The notes under the pieces were generated by a model, which searched no databases, was not told the origin of the DNA, and saw nothing but the letters and a program-made list of their open reading frames with translations. The position numbers and the translations under genes were made by a program. From Alphaproteobacteria bacterium (GTDB taxonomy: Bacteria; Pseudomonadota; Alphaproteobacteria; Rhizobiales; Hyphomicrobiaceae), in NCBI GenBank assembly GCA_022600345.1, contig JAHZKP010000131.1, positions 25,588-89,587 of the forward strand: a stretch of DNA of 64,000 nt, given 5' to 3'. This document shows positions 28,545 to 38,723 of this stretch, piece by piece; within the stretch, counting starts at the first letter, position 1, and each line of letters starts with the position of its first letter.

Positions 28545-28759
28545 AGCGCAGGGGTCAGCTTGTAGCCTATTCAAGCGCGGGGCGCAAACGCGCAGTCGGG
28601 TGCTCCAGGCCCGCCTCCCCCAGGTGTTGGGGGCCTTGAGTTTTCCACAGCATGCTCCGGGGTTATCCCATGTGGCCGTAGTGCGTCTTTGTCGCAACCG
28701 GGAATCGCTGCAAGTTCGGTGCAACTTTGACGAAAACATGACATTGAGGCGGAGCCGTC

Positions 28760-28945
28760 ATGACATTGCATCAGCCCAACGATATCAAGGACATCGAAGA
28801 CTTCATGCGTCAGCAGCGCAGCCGTGAAACGCGGCTGGCAAGGGCGCTGCAAAGGATCTTAAGTGCGGCGGAAGGCGATTCGCGATTCGAGCCGATGAAC
28901 TGGTCGGACGTCGCCCAAGTCGCGCGGCAGGCGCTCCAGGAATAA
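28760..28945 (+). CDS. Small conserved-looking hypothetical protein
   Basis: A GGCGGAG ribosome site precedes ATG 28760. The 61-residue product is charged and helical (DFMRQQRSRETRLARALQRIL) with no signal peptide or membrane helix. It lies just upstream of polA in the same direction. Function unknown; codon pattern and ribosome site favour a real gene. Confidence 0.55.
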   Translation: MTLHQPNDIKDIEDFMRQQRSRETRLARALQRILSAAEGDSRFEPMNWSDVAQVARQALQE

Positions 28946-29148
28946 CCCGGTTCCCACTGTCAGCGATTGCCCCATCAAGGGAGCGCGGCAAGGGCGGAGT
29001 TGCGCGCCAACAATCGATACGAATTTGAGCCCGTGAAATTGTAGTCATGGGCTCTTTTCTCCGTCGTGCTTCCCACCCCCTGGCTCGCCTCTGGCAAGAC
29101 GTGAAAACCGCTTCACACTTTGTCCGGAAGCACTCTATATTCCGGACC

Positions 29149-32100
29149 ATGACACAGCCCGATAAGACGACCAAAACCCGCGACGTAATCTGCACCGTTC
29201 CAGCAGGCGATGATGCGCCGATTTCGAAGGGCAGCCACGTCTACCTTGTCGATGGCTCGGGCTATATCTTCAGGGCATTTCATGCGCTGCCACCATTGAC
29301 GCGGCCTTCCGATGGCCTGCCGGTCGGCGCCGTTCACGGCTTCTGCCAGATGTTGTGGAAGCTGATGGCCGATTCAAAGGCGTCCGATGCCCCAACGCAT
29401 CTGGCCGTCATTTTCGATTATTCGGCCAAGACGTTCCGCAACGACATCTATGAAGACTACAAGGCCAACCGGCCGCCGCCGCCAGAAGAACTGGTGCCGC
29501 AGTTCCCACTCATCCGCGAAGCTGTTCAAGCCTTCAACGTCGCCTGCATTGAGCAAGAGGGGTATGAAGCCGACGACCTGATCGCGACTTATGCCAACCA
29601 AATCCTAGAGGCGGGCGGGGACGTGACGGTGGTTTCTTCCGACAAGGATCTGATGCAGTTGGTGCAACCGGGCCTTGTCATGCTGGATGGCATGAAGAAC
29701 AAGCGCATCGGGCCTGACGAGGTGATGCAGAAATTCGGCGTGCCGCCCGACAAGGTGGTAGACGTGCAGGCGTTGGCTGGCGACTCGGTCGACAACGTTC
29801 CTGGCGTGCCGGGCATCGGGGTGAAGACGGCAGCGCAACTGATCGGAGAATACGGTGACCTCGATGCGCTGTTGGAGCGGGCTGGTGAGATCAAGCAGCC
29901 TAAGCGGCGCGAGAAGCTGATCGAGTTTGCCGATCAGGCGCGGATTTCGCGTGACCTCGTGCGGTTGGCTCAAGATGCCCCGACGAAAATTTCCGCCGAC
30001 CGGTTTGGGTTGCAGGCGCCGCTACCCGATCAATTGCTCGGCTTCCTTCGCGACATGGAGTTCAACACGCTAACGCGCCGCATTGCCGAAGCACTGGGAG
30101 CCGAGCCGCCCAAGGCATTGGCCGAGTCGGTTGGCAAATCGGTCGCCAAGGGCAACAAGGCGAAAGGCTCCAATGGCAAGACGGCAAGCGGCGACGATGA
30201 CGGGGCGGCGGAAGCTGGAACGCCTGCAGTTGGTGTGGCGTATGGCAAGACGCAAGCGACGGAAGCCCCCATCGACCGCAGTGCCTATCAGACCGTGACC
30301 AAACGCGAAGACCTGGAAACCTGGGTTGGCGAAGCGTGGGCGCAAGGGCGGTTTGCGTTCGACACCGAAACGGATTCGCTTGATTCCTGCCAGGCCAATC
30401 TGGTCGGCTTTTCGCTGGCCACCGAGCCGGGGAAAGCCTGTTACGTTCCCGTTGGTCATCGCGCCGGAGGCGGCGGGCTCGACTTCGGCGATGGCGGCGA
30501 TCTGGAACAGATGCCACTTGCCGATGCGCTTGAAGTCTTAAAGCCGTTGCTGGAAGACCCCAGCATTCTAAAGATCGGGCAGAACCTCAAATACGACCTC
30601 ACCGTCATGGGCCGCCACGGCATCGAGATGGATGGCATGGATGACACCATGCTGATCTCATATGTGCTGGATGCCGGGCGCGGCAGTCACGGCATGGACG
30701 ATCTGGCCGAGCGCCACCTGCGCCACACCTGCATTTCGTTCAAGCAGGTCATTGCGCATGCGCCGGGCAAGAAAGCCGCCGACAAGACGTTTGCCGAAGT
30801 GCCCATTGAGCAGGCTTCCGAATATGCCGCTGAAGATGCCGACATCACGCTGCGGTTATGGCTGATCCTGAAACCGCGGCTTGTCGCGGAACGAATGACA
30901 ACGGTTTACGAGACGTTGGAGCGCCCACTCATTCGCGTCATCGCCGATATGGAGCGGACCGGCATCAAGGTCGACCGCAACATTCTCTCGCGGCTTTCAG
31001 GCACGTTCCAACAGCGCGCGGCGGCGTTGGAAGACGAAGTATTCGAACTGGTCGGCGAAAAGTTCAACCTGGCTTCACCCAAGCAGCTCGGTGAGTTGCT
31101 GTTCGACAAGCTGAAGCTTCCCGGCGGCAAGAAGACCAAGACCGGGCAATGGGAAACGCGCGCGGGACTGCTTGACGATCTGGCTGGCAACGAAGAGCTG
31201 CCGGATGATGCCCGCCGCCTCGTGCAGACCATGCTGGAATGGCGGCAGCTCACCAAACTTCGCTCGACTTACACGGACGCGCTGCCCGGCTTCATCAATC
31301 CGGACACCAAGCGCATCCACACGTCTTATTCGCTGGCGGCGACGACGACCGGGCGGTTGGCATCATCCGACCCGAACCTGCAAAATATTCCGATCCGCAC
31401 CAAGGAAGGCCGTGAGATCCGCACCGCGTTTATTGCCGAAAAAGGTCACAAGCTGATCTCGGCGGATTACTCGCAGATTGAATTGCGGGTGCTGGCGCAC
31501 ATCGCCGATATTCCGCAACTGAAAAAGGCGTTTGAAGAAGGGCTTGATATTCACGCCATGACGGCATCCGAAATGTTCGATGTACCGATCGCGGATATGC
31601 CATCTGAAACGCGGCGGAGAGCGAAGGCGATCAACTTCGGTATCATCTACGGCATTTCGGCGTTCGGATTGGCGAATCAGCTTTCCATTTCGCGCCAGGA
31701 AGCGGGCGAGTACATCAAGACCTATTTCAAGCGTTTCCCTGGCATCCGCGACTATATGGAAGGAACAAAAGAATTCGCGCGCGAGAATGGCTATGTGGAA
31801 ACGGTGTTCGGGCGCAAGATCCACTATCCGGAGATCAACACCAAGAATCCATCGATGCGCGGCTTCTTAGAGCGGGCTGCCATCAACGCACCGATCCAGG
31901 GGACAGCATCCGATATTATCCGGCGGGCGATGGTTCGCATGCCCGCAGCGCTGGAAGCCGCCAAGCTCAGCTCAGCGAAGATGCTGTTACAGGTGCACGA
32001 CGAATTGATTTTTGAAGCCAGCGCGGATGAGGCCGACAAGCTGATCGATGTTGCGCGCGAAGTGATGGAAGGCGCGAGCCTGCCAGCGGTTCAACTCGCC

Positions 32101-32154
32101 GTCCCCATCAAGGTCGACGCCCAGTCCGCGAGCAACTGGGACGAGGCGCATTAG
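29149..32154 (+). CDS. polA: DNA polymerase I
   Basis: The product, about 1,001 residues from ATG 29149, has all three PolA modules. The 5' nuclease occupies about 25-330 (VYLVDGSGYIFRAF, YEADDLIATYA, DSVDNVPGVPGIG). The 3'-5' exonuclease covers about 380-590 with an intact DTE motif in FDTETDSLD, NLKYD and YAAED, so proofreading should be active. The polymerase covers about 620-1,000 with motif A DYSQIELRVLAHI, O helix RRRAKAINFGIIYG and motif C QVHDELIFE. A low-complexity linker (AKGNKAKGSNGKTASGDDDG) joins the first two modules. The open frame extends to 29047, but that upstream ATG has no ribosome site. Role: Okazaki-fragment processing and repair. Confidence 0.97.
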   Translation: MTQPDKTTKTRDVICTVPAGDDAPISKGSHVYLVDGSGYIFRAFHALPPLTRPSDGLPVGAVHGFCQMLWKLMADSKASDAPTHLAVIFDYSAKTFRNDIYEDYKANRPPPPEELVPQFPLIREAVQAFNVACIEQEGYEADDLIATYANQILEAGGDVTVVSSDKDLMQLVQPGLVMLDGMKNKRIGPDEVMQKFGVPPDKVVDVQALAGDSVDNVPGVPGIGVKTAAQLIGEYGDLDALLERAGEIKQPKRREKLIEFADQARISRDLVRLAQDAPTKISADRFGLQAPLPDQLLGFLRDMEFNTLTRRIAEALGAEPPKALAESVGKSVAKGNKAKGSNGKTASGDDDGAAEAGTPAVGVAYGKTQATEAPIDRSAYQTVTKREDLETWVGEAWAQGRFAFDTETDSLDSCQANLVGFSLATEPGKACYVPVGHRAGGGGLDFGDGGDLEQMPLADALEVLKPLLEDPSILKIGQNLKYDLTVMGRHGIEMDGMDDTMLISYVLDAGRGSHGMDDLAERHLRHTCISFKQVIAHAPGKKAADKTFAEVPIEQASEYAAEDADITLRLWLILKPRLVAERMTTVYETLERPLIRVIADMERTGIKVDRNILSRLSGTFQQRAAALEDEVFELVGEKFNLASPKQLGELLFDKLKLPGGKKTKTGQWETRAGLLDDLAGNEELPDDARRLVQTMLEWRQLTKLRSTYTDALPGFINPDTKRIHTSYSLAATTTGRLASSDPNLQNIPIRTKEGREIRTAFIAEKGHKLISADYSQIELRVLAHIADIPQLKKAFEEGLDIHAMTASEMFDVPIADMPSETRRRAKAINFGIIYGISAFGLANQLSISRQEAGEYIKTYFKRFPGIRDYMEGTKEFARENGYVETVFGRKIHYPEINTKNPSMRGFLERAAINAPIQGTASDIIRRAMVRMPAALEAAKLSSAKMLLQVHDELIFEASADEADKLIDVAREVMEGASLPAVQLAVPIKVDAQSASNWDEAH

Positions 32155-32417
32155 GGGGGAGTGAGCTCCTGCGTAGCCACTGCGTCCATCGCTGAGATTG
32201 TATGACAGCAGTACCTTCAGAAGCGGTAAGTTGGCGTTTTTCGGCTTGGGGCCAGGAGCGTCCCTAGAAGGTTGCACCACTTTCACCGCGTCAGATTTCC
32301 GGTCTTGAAGGCATAAGGAATGTCTGACCCGGAGGTGCACCAAGCTTTGGAAGCCCGGTAATAAGATACAGGTCACTAGGAGTTGCTGCCAGCGAAGGGA
32401 GCGGACGTTGCAATCGA

Positions 32418-33494
32418 TCAAATCTTCAGGGACCTATTTCCTATTGCCACCAACCTCCGTCCGACTGCGCGCGGGTTTTCACGCCCTCCGAGGCGCAGCA
32501 CGGAAAGCCATCGGCTATCGTCGCCCTCCATCCATTCTGCGACTGCTGGATCGTAATGTGCAACGTATTCCTTGTCGTCGAAGTTCGCTCCTGTGGCGAG
32601 ATCAACTGCAGCCAACTGGTATGCGGGGTACACCTCATCTATCAGGGCATCCAAACCCAACAAAAACCGATAAGTCTCTTTATCGTCATTCTTCCAACAG
32701 GCGTTTACCGAAAAGCTACCGTGCAGCATTTCATCGCATTGGCCAGCAACTTTAATCTTGCGGCCACATAGTTTCTCCACCCAAGTCGCATCGTCATTGG
32801 CGTACTTGCCCAACTTATATTTGAAGCCTGATGTATGGACATCGATTACGAATGCTTCCGGTAGTAGTTGCGTGAGGGTCTTTTTGCCTCCCGCATCCGG
32901 GGGCAAGTTCAAGCTCCGATCATTGGCGCGGACCACGGAAAAGAAATCCGACTTTAGGTCGTCCGCCGATCTACATTCTTCCCAACCGGATAGGTTGTAG
33001 TTCTCCGTGAATACGGGCTGCACAATTCGGCAGTCGTCGAATGCACCTAGCACGCATTCCAGGAAAGAACGTTGCGTTGCAATGGTACTATTCACCCAGA
33101 AGTTGAAGTAGGACCAATCTCCTCCAAGATCCTTAGCCGAATGAGAGTTCATCTCTTCCGGTGTTGGAAGCGACGGCATCTGTCCGTTGATCGTTATGCC
33201 AGCGTAATGGCAAAGCTGGCCCAATGTTAGCCCCCCATGGAGAGGCGGCCCCAATTGAATGGCCAGTACATCGTTCCCGTCACTTAGGCAGTCGGCGCCC
33301 ACAACATTCGCAATGGTGACCGAAAGCCATCCACCACGATACCGACAATAGACCTCGCGTCCGTCATGCGTCTTGCCGTCAAACTGAGCGGGACAAACTC
33401 CGCCGCCACTCAACTGCGAAAGATCTAGGTTGAGTTTTTCGACCAAAGGCGGTGTGAAGAATCTAGATCGAGAGTATCGTGATTTTGCGTGCAT
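32418..33494 (-). CDS. Hypothetical protein, 358 residues
   Basis: The product has no signal peptide or membrane helix. It contains about nine Cys, an N-terminal segment rich in Gly/Cys (GGGVCPAQFDGKTHDGREVYCRY) and a Trp-rich middle (DWSYFNFWVNS). The family is not recognised. It is convergent with polA, and AT content is higher than in polA, in line with an acquired gene. It could be an isolated insertion of accessory DNA. Confidence 0.6.
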   Translation of the reverse strand: MHAKSRYSRSRFFTPPLVEKLNLDLSQLSGGGVCPAQFDGKTHDGREVYCRYRGGWLSVTIANVVGADCLSDGNDVLAIQLGPPLHGGLTLGQLCHYAGITINGQMPSLPTPEEMNSHSAKDLGGDWSYFNFWVNSTIATQRSFLECVLGAFDDCRIVQPVFTENYNLSGWEECRSADDLKSDFFSVVRANDRSLNLPPDAGGKKTLTQLLPEAFVIDVHTSGFKYKLGKYANDDATWVEKLCGRKIKVAGQCDEMLHGSFSVNACWKNDDKETYRFLLGLDALIDEVYPAYQLAAVDLATGANFDDKEYVAHYDPAVAEWMEGDDSRWLSVLRLGGRENPRAVGRRLVAIGNRSLKI

Positions 33495-34121
33495 GGTAAC
33501 GACTTAAAAATGCTTCACTTATTTGCTGCGCTTGCGGCATGTCATCGGTAAAAACGACTCATTCGGGGTTCGTCGAAGTGTGCCGAAGAGCATGGCAACG
33601 CTATCGAGGCAATACCGGACAGCAACCGCGCTGACAAGCTCCGTGGTCGCCCTCTTCGCCTTCGGGTCAACAAGAGCCGTTCCGGACGGCTAGATCGCGA
33701 CAGCGGTACCTCCAGCTACGGACATGATCCGCGGCGAGTTAAGCGTCGTCAATACTGGATCAGCCGCCTTCCCCTTCTGTGCTTCAACGTCGATGGTGAG
33801 CGAGAACGCCAAACTGAGATTGGTGCCCGGCCTGCCCCAGCTCCCGAAACTCGCCAAATTGTCATCCCGTGGCTTGTCCATGGGATCCACGGTGCGTCTG
33901 GAACCGAACTGGGAGTTTGATGGGACGACGCGCAAAAGCCGGGAGTATGGGCGCATGGGGTTGATTGGATCCCGGCAATAAATGCCGGCATGACAGTGTA
34001 GCGGTAACTTCAGACTATCGGTATGAAAGAGGCGCTTGAGGCTCGCCCGTTTGCCGCAACCCGGAATTCAAGTAGACTGCGGGTGGTGGTGTGTTCGCCC
34101 CTGATAAGCGTGGTGGCCCAA
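33495..34121. other. Intergenic region with repeat-like DNA, 627 bp
   Basis: Short overlapping open frames on both strands (33690-33991) are not convincing. At 33972-33988 CCGGCA-ATAAA-TGCCGG forms a hairpin next to GATCC, the motif of extragenic palindromic repeats common in alphaproteobacteria; a related GGGATCCATG stretch occurs near 46094. At 33668-33692 an imperfect hairpin around TTCCGGA may be a terminator. Confidence 0.45.
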
Positions 34122-34448
34122 ATGGGTAAGCCTCAAGACAAGGAACCAAAAGAGCAGCGCAAACGTGAGCCGATGCCCATGCTGCTGTTCTTTCTTGCGG
34201 TTCATTGCGGGATTGGGGTTGCGACCGGCGTCGCCTTTGCCGCGCTGCTCGTTCTGTTCAATATCGCTGGGCTGAAGGACCTTCTGGTCGGCAGTAGCGA
34301 ACCGGTCATCCCGATGTTTATGCTGTTCACCTTCTGCGCCCTGACGTTCGGCAGCTTGAAGATGGGCATCGCGGTGATGACGCTACCCTACGATGACCGG
34401 CGCGGCAGCGATGGCGACGAACCGCCAGAGCCGCCTTACTGGTATTAA
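34122..34448 (+). CDS. Small two-helix membrane protein
   Basis: ATG 34122 is preferred to 34023 because GGTGG lies about seven bases upstream. The 108-residue product has a charged N-terminus (PQDKEPKEQRKREP), two membrane helices at about 16-42 and 58-84, and an acidic Pro-rich tail ending in PPYWY. Similar short conserved membrane proteins are common in Rhizobiales. Function unknown. Confidence 0.65.
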   Translation: MGKPQDKEPKEQRKREPMPMLLFFLAVHCGIGVATGVAFAALLVLFNIAGLKDLLVGSSEPVIPMFMLFTFCALTFGSLKMGIAVMTLPYDDRRGSDGDEPPEPPYWY

Positions 34449-34490
34449 GATGGGCTGGTATTGAGACATCCACCGCCGGGCAGATCCCGG

Positions 34491-35954
34491 TCAGCTCCGC
34501 TTGACGCCGAACATCTGGCTCTCGGACTGCTTGATGAACAGGTTGGCGAGCGCGTTGTCGACGTTCTCGCGTGTGAACTCGGGCTTCGTGCCCTCGAACT
34601 TGCACGAGGCCAATACCTGCTCGACGATGAACTTGGGCTGGAAATACGCAAGCGGCGCTTCGTTTTCCCTGATGCCGGCAACGACGTGCTGGTAGACGTT
34701 ATCCGACAGCACAAGCCCGTGTTTCTTGGCCATGCCATCGAACACCTTGCTAAACAGGTCTTCGGGCGGCTCGACGGTTTCCAGTTTGTAGCTGATACGC
34801 CGCTGGAATGCCGGGTCCATCAGGTCGTTGGGATGCATGTTGGTCGAGAACATGACGATTTCGTCGAACGGAATCATCACGGTCTTGCCGGTATGCAGGC
34901 TGAGATAATCGACGCGGCTGTTCAAGGGAACAATCCAGCGGTTGAGGATGTCCTCGGGCTTGGCGCGCTGGCGGCCGAAATCGTCGATCAGGAAGGTGCC
35001 GTTCATCGCCTTGACGTGTAGCGGCGCTTCGTAAAACTTGGCGACCGGATTGTATTTCAGGTCGAGCATTTCGATGGTCAGCTCGCCGCCGGTGATGACC
35101 ATCGGCCGGTAGCAGGCAACCCAGCGCGGGTCGATGCGGCTGCGGCGCAGGCTGGAGGCGCCTTGCTGCGAGGGCTTGTTCTCGACGACCCGGTGAACGG
35201 TCGGATCGAAGACCTTCATGATCTCGCCGTCGATCTCGACGCAGTAGGGGACGTAGATGACGTTCTGGAACATGTTGCCGACGATCTCGGCAATTGTCGT
35301 CTTGCCGTTGCCGGCGGGGCCATAAATCAGGATGGCGTTTCCTGAGTTGACGGCTGGTCCCAACCGGCTGACGAAACGCTCGGGAATGACGAGCCCTTCG
35401 AAAGCTTCTTCCAGTCGCTGGCGGGTGACGACTTCATTGGTGACGCGCTGGCGCAGGATGCGGTCCTGGTAGTCCTTGAGGGGAACCGGCGCCGGTCCGA
35501 AATATTGTCCGCGCTGCAATGCATCGATTGCCCATTCGCGGCCTGCACGGGTCAGGGTCAGGCGCATTTCTCCACGCGACCCGCCGCCTGCGGCCGAAGA
35601 GGCAAGCGTCTCGACAAGCTTGCGCTCGTTTGCGGCCTGTAAAAGCTGGTTGACGACCGAACTCGACAGTTTCAACGCTTCGGCCAATTGCGAGGCGGTT
35701 TCGATGTTTTCGGAGTACATGCCCTTGATGAGCAATTCGAGCAGGAATACTGGATCGATGCCGGTGCTTTCCACCAAGGTTGGTACTTGCGGCGCATCGG
35801 CCAGCACCTGATTGATTTGTTCCTTGGTCAACAGGCCAAGGGCGACGATGCTATCGCCGAGCCGGCCACCGTTGGTTCGTTGATGACTGATCGCGCGGTC
35901 AATGTCTGCTGCCGAAACCAGCCCCTTGGCCACCAGGAGATTGCCAATATTCAT
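34491..35954 (-). CDS. AAA+ ATPase with N-terminal MshEN/GspE-like domain
   Basis: The 487-residue product begins with a GspE_N/MshEN-like module (NIGNLLVAKGLVSAADIDRA, residues 1-60), a fold that binds cyclic di-GMP in MshE. A winged-helix-like segment covers about 65-150. The AAA+ core follows: Walker A GPAGNGKT at 212-219, a Walker B-like FLIDDFGRQ near 325-333 and a sensor NMHPNDL. It is not a GspE secretion ATPase, since the C-terminal core is a different ATPase class. A GGDEF/EAL protein is encoded about 8 kb away, which fits but does not prove a c-di-GMP link. Confidence 0.78.
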   Translation of the reverse strand: MNIGNLLVAKGLVSAADIDRAISHQRTNGGRLGDSIVALGLLTKEQINQVLADAPQVPTLVESTGIDPVFLLELLIKGMYSENIETASQLAEALKLSSSVVNQLLQAANERKLVETLASSAAGGGSRGEMRLTLTRAGREWAIDALQRGQYFGPAPVPLKDYQDRILRQRVTNEVVTRQRLEEAFEGLVIPERFVSRLGPAVNSGNAILIYGPAGNGKTTIAEIVGNMFQNVIYVPYCVEIDGEIMKVFDPTVHRVVENKPSQQGASSLRRSRIDPRWVACYRPMVITGGELTIEMLDLKYNPVAKFYEAPLHVKAMNGTFLIDDFGRQRAKPEDILNRWIVPLNSRVDYLSLHTGKTVMIPFDEIVMFSTNMHPNDLMDPAFQRRISYKLETVEPPEDLFSKVFDGMAKKHGLVLSDNVYQHVVAGIRENEAPLAYFQPKFIVEQVLASCKFEGTKPEFTRENVDNALANLFIKQSESQMFGVKRS

Positions 35955-36152
35955 CTTTGCTGCCTTGAATTTTTATTTTGGGCGTCGCGCGAATAACGAG
36001 ACCTGCCCTGCCATCCATCACCGTTTCAAGGTCAACGATACGGTTGAAGGGTTAAAATATCCGCTCTCGTTGGAGTTCTGACCTGCGGGATTTACGCGTC
36101 AGGCGCTTCGACGTTCCAATTGGCTGGGATGACGGATCGGCAAACGAAAAAG

Positions 36153-37115
36153 TTAAGGCTTTGAGAAATATTGACCGAGAAGGCGATAGGCCCAAAACGA
36201 CTCGTCGGTCGCGGCGCTTTTGCGCAGTTGTTCGGGCGTGAAGCCGGTGTGCCGGCGCATGCGCCTGATCATGTGGGCCTGATCGGAGAACCCCGATGCG
36301 GCTGCCAGTTCTGCCCAATCGACCTGGCCATGTTCCAGGGCTTCGTGCAGGTTGGCGTAGAGTTGCTCGGAATGGCTGAGGCCGTGTAAATCGCGCTGGC
36401 TGACGCCCGACCAGGCTTTGACCCGCCGGGCAATTTGGCGGGTGCTGCGGCCTGGCCCTGACAGGGCGGCTCTTGCAACGAGGCTGCGCGTCCAGTCCGT
36501 CAGCCACTTGACCGGGATTGGATCATCGGGGCGGGACTTCTTCCAAAGCGTGGCGATGTTGTCTTCCAGAACGCTGAAACCGTGCTGGACGCTGCCGGTC
36601 TGGGTTGTGGCAAGGGCTTCGCGGCATGCCTCCAGAACCGGCATTGGCAAGGCGTCCTCGGCTGGCACCATGCGTCCGACAAAGTGACTCAGATCCAAAC
36701 CGGTCATGGCGGAAAATGCATCTGGATAAAACGCTATGGTGATGGCGTGCGTCTCGCCGGGGTTCCAGCTCACAAGCGGCCCCAATTGCGCACCGGAGAA
36801 TGCCAAGGAGGGGACTTTGGCGCCTGTCCAGGGTCGCTTTAGCTGTTGCGGGCCATCGACAAGATAGCAGTCGCCTGCAAGCATCCAGGTGACGCAGCAC
36901 AGCGGTGACGCGGGAAAGAAATTGAAGCGCTCGCTATGGCCAAGCGCAACGCCGCGGGTGTCGCGAACGATCATGCAAAAAATGCAGCCGGCCAGAGCGG
37001 AGCGCGGCCAGACGATCTGAGCCGTTGTGGCGGGCGTTGAAAAAGGCTGCGTGACTTCGGCGGGGGCTGCTTCTGGCGGCAGCGCTGTTCCTGGTTGAGG
37101 CATCGATGTCGTCAT
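36153..37115 (-). CDS. AraC-family transcriptional regulator
   Basis: About 320 residues from ATG 37115 (37148 and 37199 are alternatives; none has a strong ribosome site). The N-terminal 200 residues are a sensor-like domain with a CIFCM motif. The C-terminal AraC-type helix-turn-helix pair is at about 225-310: WAELAAASGFSDQAHMIRRMRRHTGFTPEQL is the second recognition helix and consensus segment. The gene is divergent from the P450 gene with about 125 bp between starts, so it is the likely local regulator. Confidence 0.8.
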   Translation of the reverse strand: MTTSMPQPGTALPPEAAPAEVTQPFSTPATTAQIVWPRSALAGCIFCMIVRDTRGVALGHSERFNFFPASPLCCVTWMLAGDCYLVDGPQQLKRPWTGAKVPSLAFSGAQLGPLVSWNPGETHAITIAFYPDAFSAMTGLDLSHFVGRMVPAEDALPMPVLEACREALATTQTGSVQHGFSVLEDNIATLWKKSRPDDPIPVKWLTDWTRSLVARAALSGPGRSTRQIARRVKAWSGVSQRDLHGLSHSEQLYANLHEALEHGQVDWAELAAASGFSDQAHMIRRMRRHTGFTPEQLRKSAATDESFWAYRLLGQYFSKP

Positions 37116-37241
37116 GATTGGCGCTTGCCTTGCAGATTCTCCAGCCATCGCAGAGCGATGTCCGATCCATTCAATACACGGGTTATGCGACCCTGGCACT
37201 TGTTGCGCGGACAGAAACTCAACTTATGCAAGGCGGCCACA

Positions 37242-38612
37242 ATGCGCGCAGTTTCTCATCTCGTCACCCCTCCAGCACCGCATGTGCACGCCCGGGACCT
37301 TGGCTCGGTGCGGCTCCTGTTGGGCAGCGTGCGCAACAGCCTGGGCATCTGGCCCGATTACGCGTTTGACACCAACTTCACCCGCAACACGTTGTTTGGC
37401 GTTGAGACGGTGCTCGTCAATTCGCCCGAGGGCGTGCGCCATGTGATGGCAGCGAATGCATCGAACTACGTGCGCCCGGCGATGATGGCGCGCATTATGC
37501 GGCCACTGTTGGGCCGTGGGTTGTTCCTGGCCGAGGGCGAGGAATGGCGGCGGCAGCGGCGATTGTTGTCGCCATCGTTCACGCCGCAGAATGTCAACGT
37601 GCTGCTTCCCCACCTTGTTGCAGCCGCGGGCGACCTGGTCGGCGAACTTGACGGTCAGTCGAGCGCGGACCTTTCGAGTGCTTATGAAGGGGCCGCGTTG
37701 AATGCTGCGTTACGGGCGCTGTTTTCGATGCCGGAAAAATCCGAGCGCGACCGCATTGGCAGTCTTGTCTGCCAATTCGTGACGGGGCCGGGCCGTCCGC
37801 AGATATTCGATGGATTTGCAAAAAGCGAAACCTCGTTCGCGTTTGCTTTGGGCAGGCGGCGAAATTTTCAGAAGCGTTGGTTCAAGGCCGTCGGCGAACT
37901 GGTGGCGGCGCGACAGAAGGCTCCGCACGAAGCGAGCAGTCGCGACCTGTTGGATCTCTTACTCGCGGCGCGAGATACCGAAAGCGGGGAGCCGTTGGCC
38001 AATGATGAGGTCCGCGACCAGTGCGCAACGATGATTTTTGGGGGCTATGAAACGACCGCGCGGCTATTGTTCTGGGCATCCTATCTGTTGACGCTCGATG
38101 GCGAAGAGCAGGAGCGGGTGCGCGCCGAGGTGGCGGCATTTTTTCCCGATCAGGTTACGACGTTGAGCGACCTGGAGAACTGGCCGCGGTTGCGCCGCGT
38201 GGTCCTGGAAGCCTTGCGGCTTTACCCATCGGTGCCGCTTCTGGTGCGCGAACCGCTGGAGGACGATGTCATCCTAGGGGAGCCGGTGCGGCGCGGCGTG
38301 CAGGTCTATATCGCGCCGTGGGTTCTACACCGCCACCGCGCGCACTGGGAAAATCCGACCGCGTTCCTGCCGGACAGGTTCGAAGGGCAATCTTCGCCGT
38401 GGACATCGGGCGGGGCGTACCTGCCGTTCGGGGCGGGCCCGCGGATTTGCATTGGCGCGGTATTTGCCATGGCCGAAGCGCAGATCATGCTGGCGAGCGT
38501 TCTCAATCGCTTCACACTGACGCTGGATGGCGACAAACCCGTAATGCCCGTCGGCCGCCTGACGATCCAGCCAAGCTATTCGCCGATGTTCAAGTTGGAG
38601 CGGACTGTGTGA
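37242..38612 (+). CDS. Cytochrome P450
   Basis: ATG 37242 has AAGG eight bases upstream; the open frame reaches back to 37095 but overlaps the regulator gene. The 456-residue product has all hallmarks: I-helix IFGGYETTAR, the ExxR pair in LEALRLYP, a PERF-like LPDRFEG, and the heme loop FGAGPRICIG with Cys403 as the axial ligand. There is no membrane anchor, so it is soluble. The substrate is unknown; fatty-acid or terpenoid hydroxylation is plausible by similarity to CYP102/CYP4-like sequences. It needs separate redox partners, none of which is adjacent. Confidence 0.93.
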   Translation: MRAVSHLVTPPAPHVHARDLGSVRLLLGSVRNSLGIWPDYAFDTNFTRNTLFGVETVLVNSPEGVRHVMAANASNYVRPAMMARIMRPLLGRGLFLAEGEEWRRQRRLLSPSFTPQNVNVLLPHLVAAAGDLVGELDGQSSADLSSAYEGAALNAALRALFSMPEKSERDRIGSLVCQFVTGPGRPQIFDGFAKSETSFAFALGRRRNFQKRWFKAVGELVAARQKAPHEASSRDLLDLLLAARDTESGEPLANDEVRDQCATMIFGGYETTARLLFWASYLLTLDGEEQERVRAEVAAFFPDQVTTLSDLENWPRLRRVVLEALRLYPSVPLLVREPLEDDVILGEPVRRGVQVYIAPWVLHRHRAHWENPTAFLPDRFEGQSSPWTSGGAYLPFGAGPRICIGAVFAMAEAQIMLASVLNRFTLTLDGDKPVMPVGRLTIQPSYSPMFKLERTV

Positions 38613-38723
38613 AGTGAAGTGGAGCAGGATTCGATCGCTTTGACATTAGTTGCGACCGGCGTATCGCGATTGGCATCTGTGATATATCCAACCATCGGCT
38701 TACCATTGGCTTGGAATTTTATC

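Noticed and set aside
33690..33991. Overlapping open frames on both strands, including a MPAFIAGIQ-type sequence
   Set aside because: This is the chance translation of an extragenic palindromic repeat.
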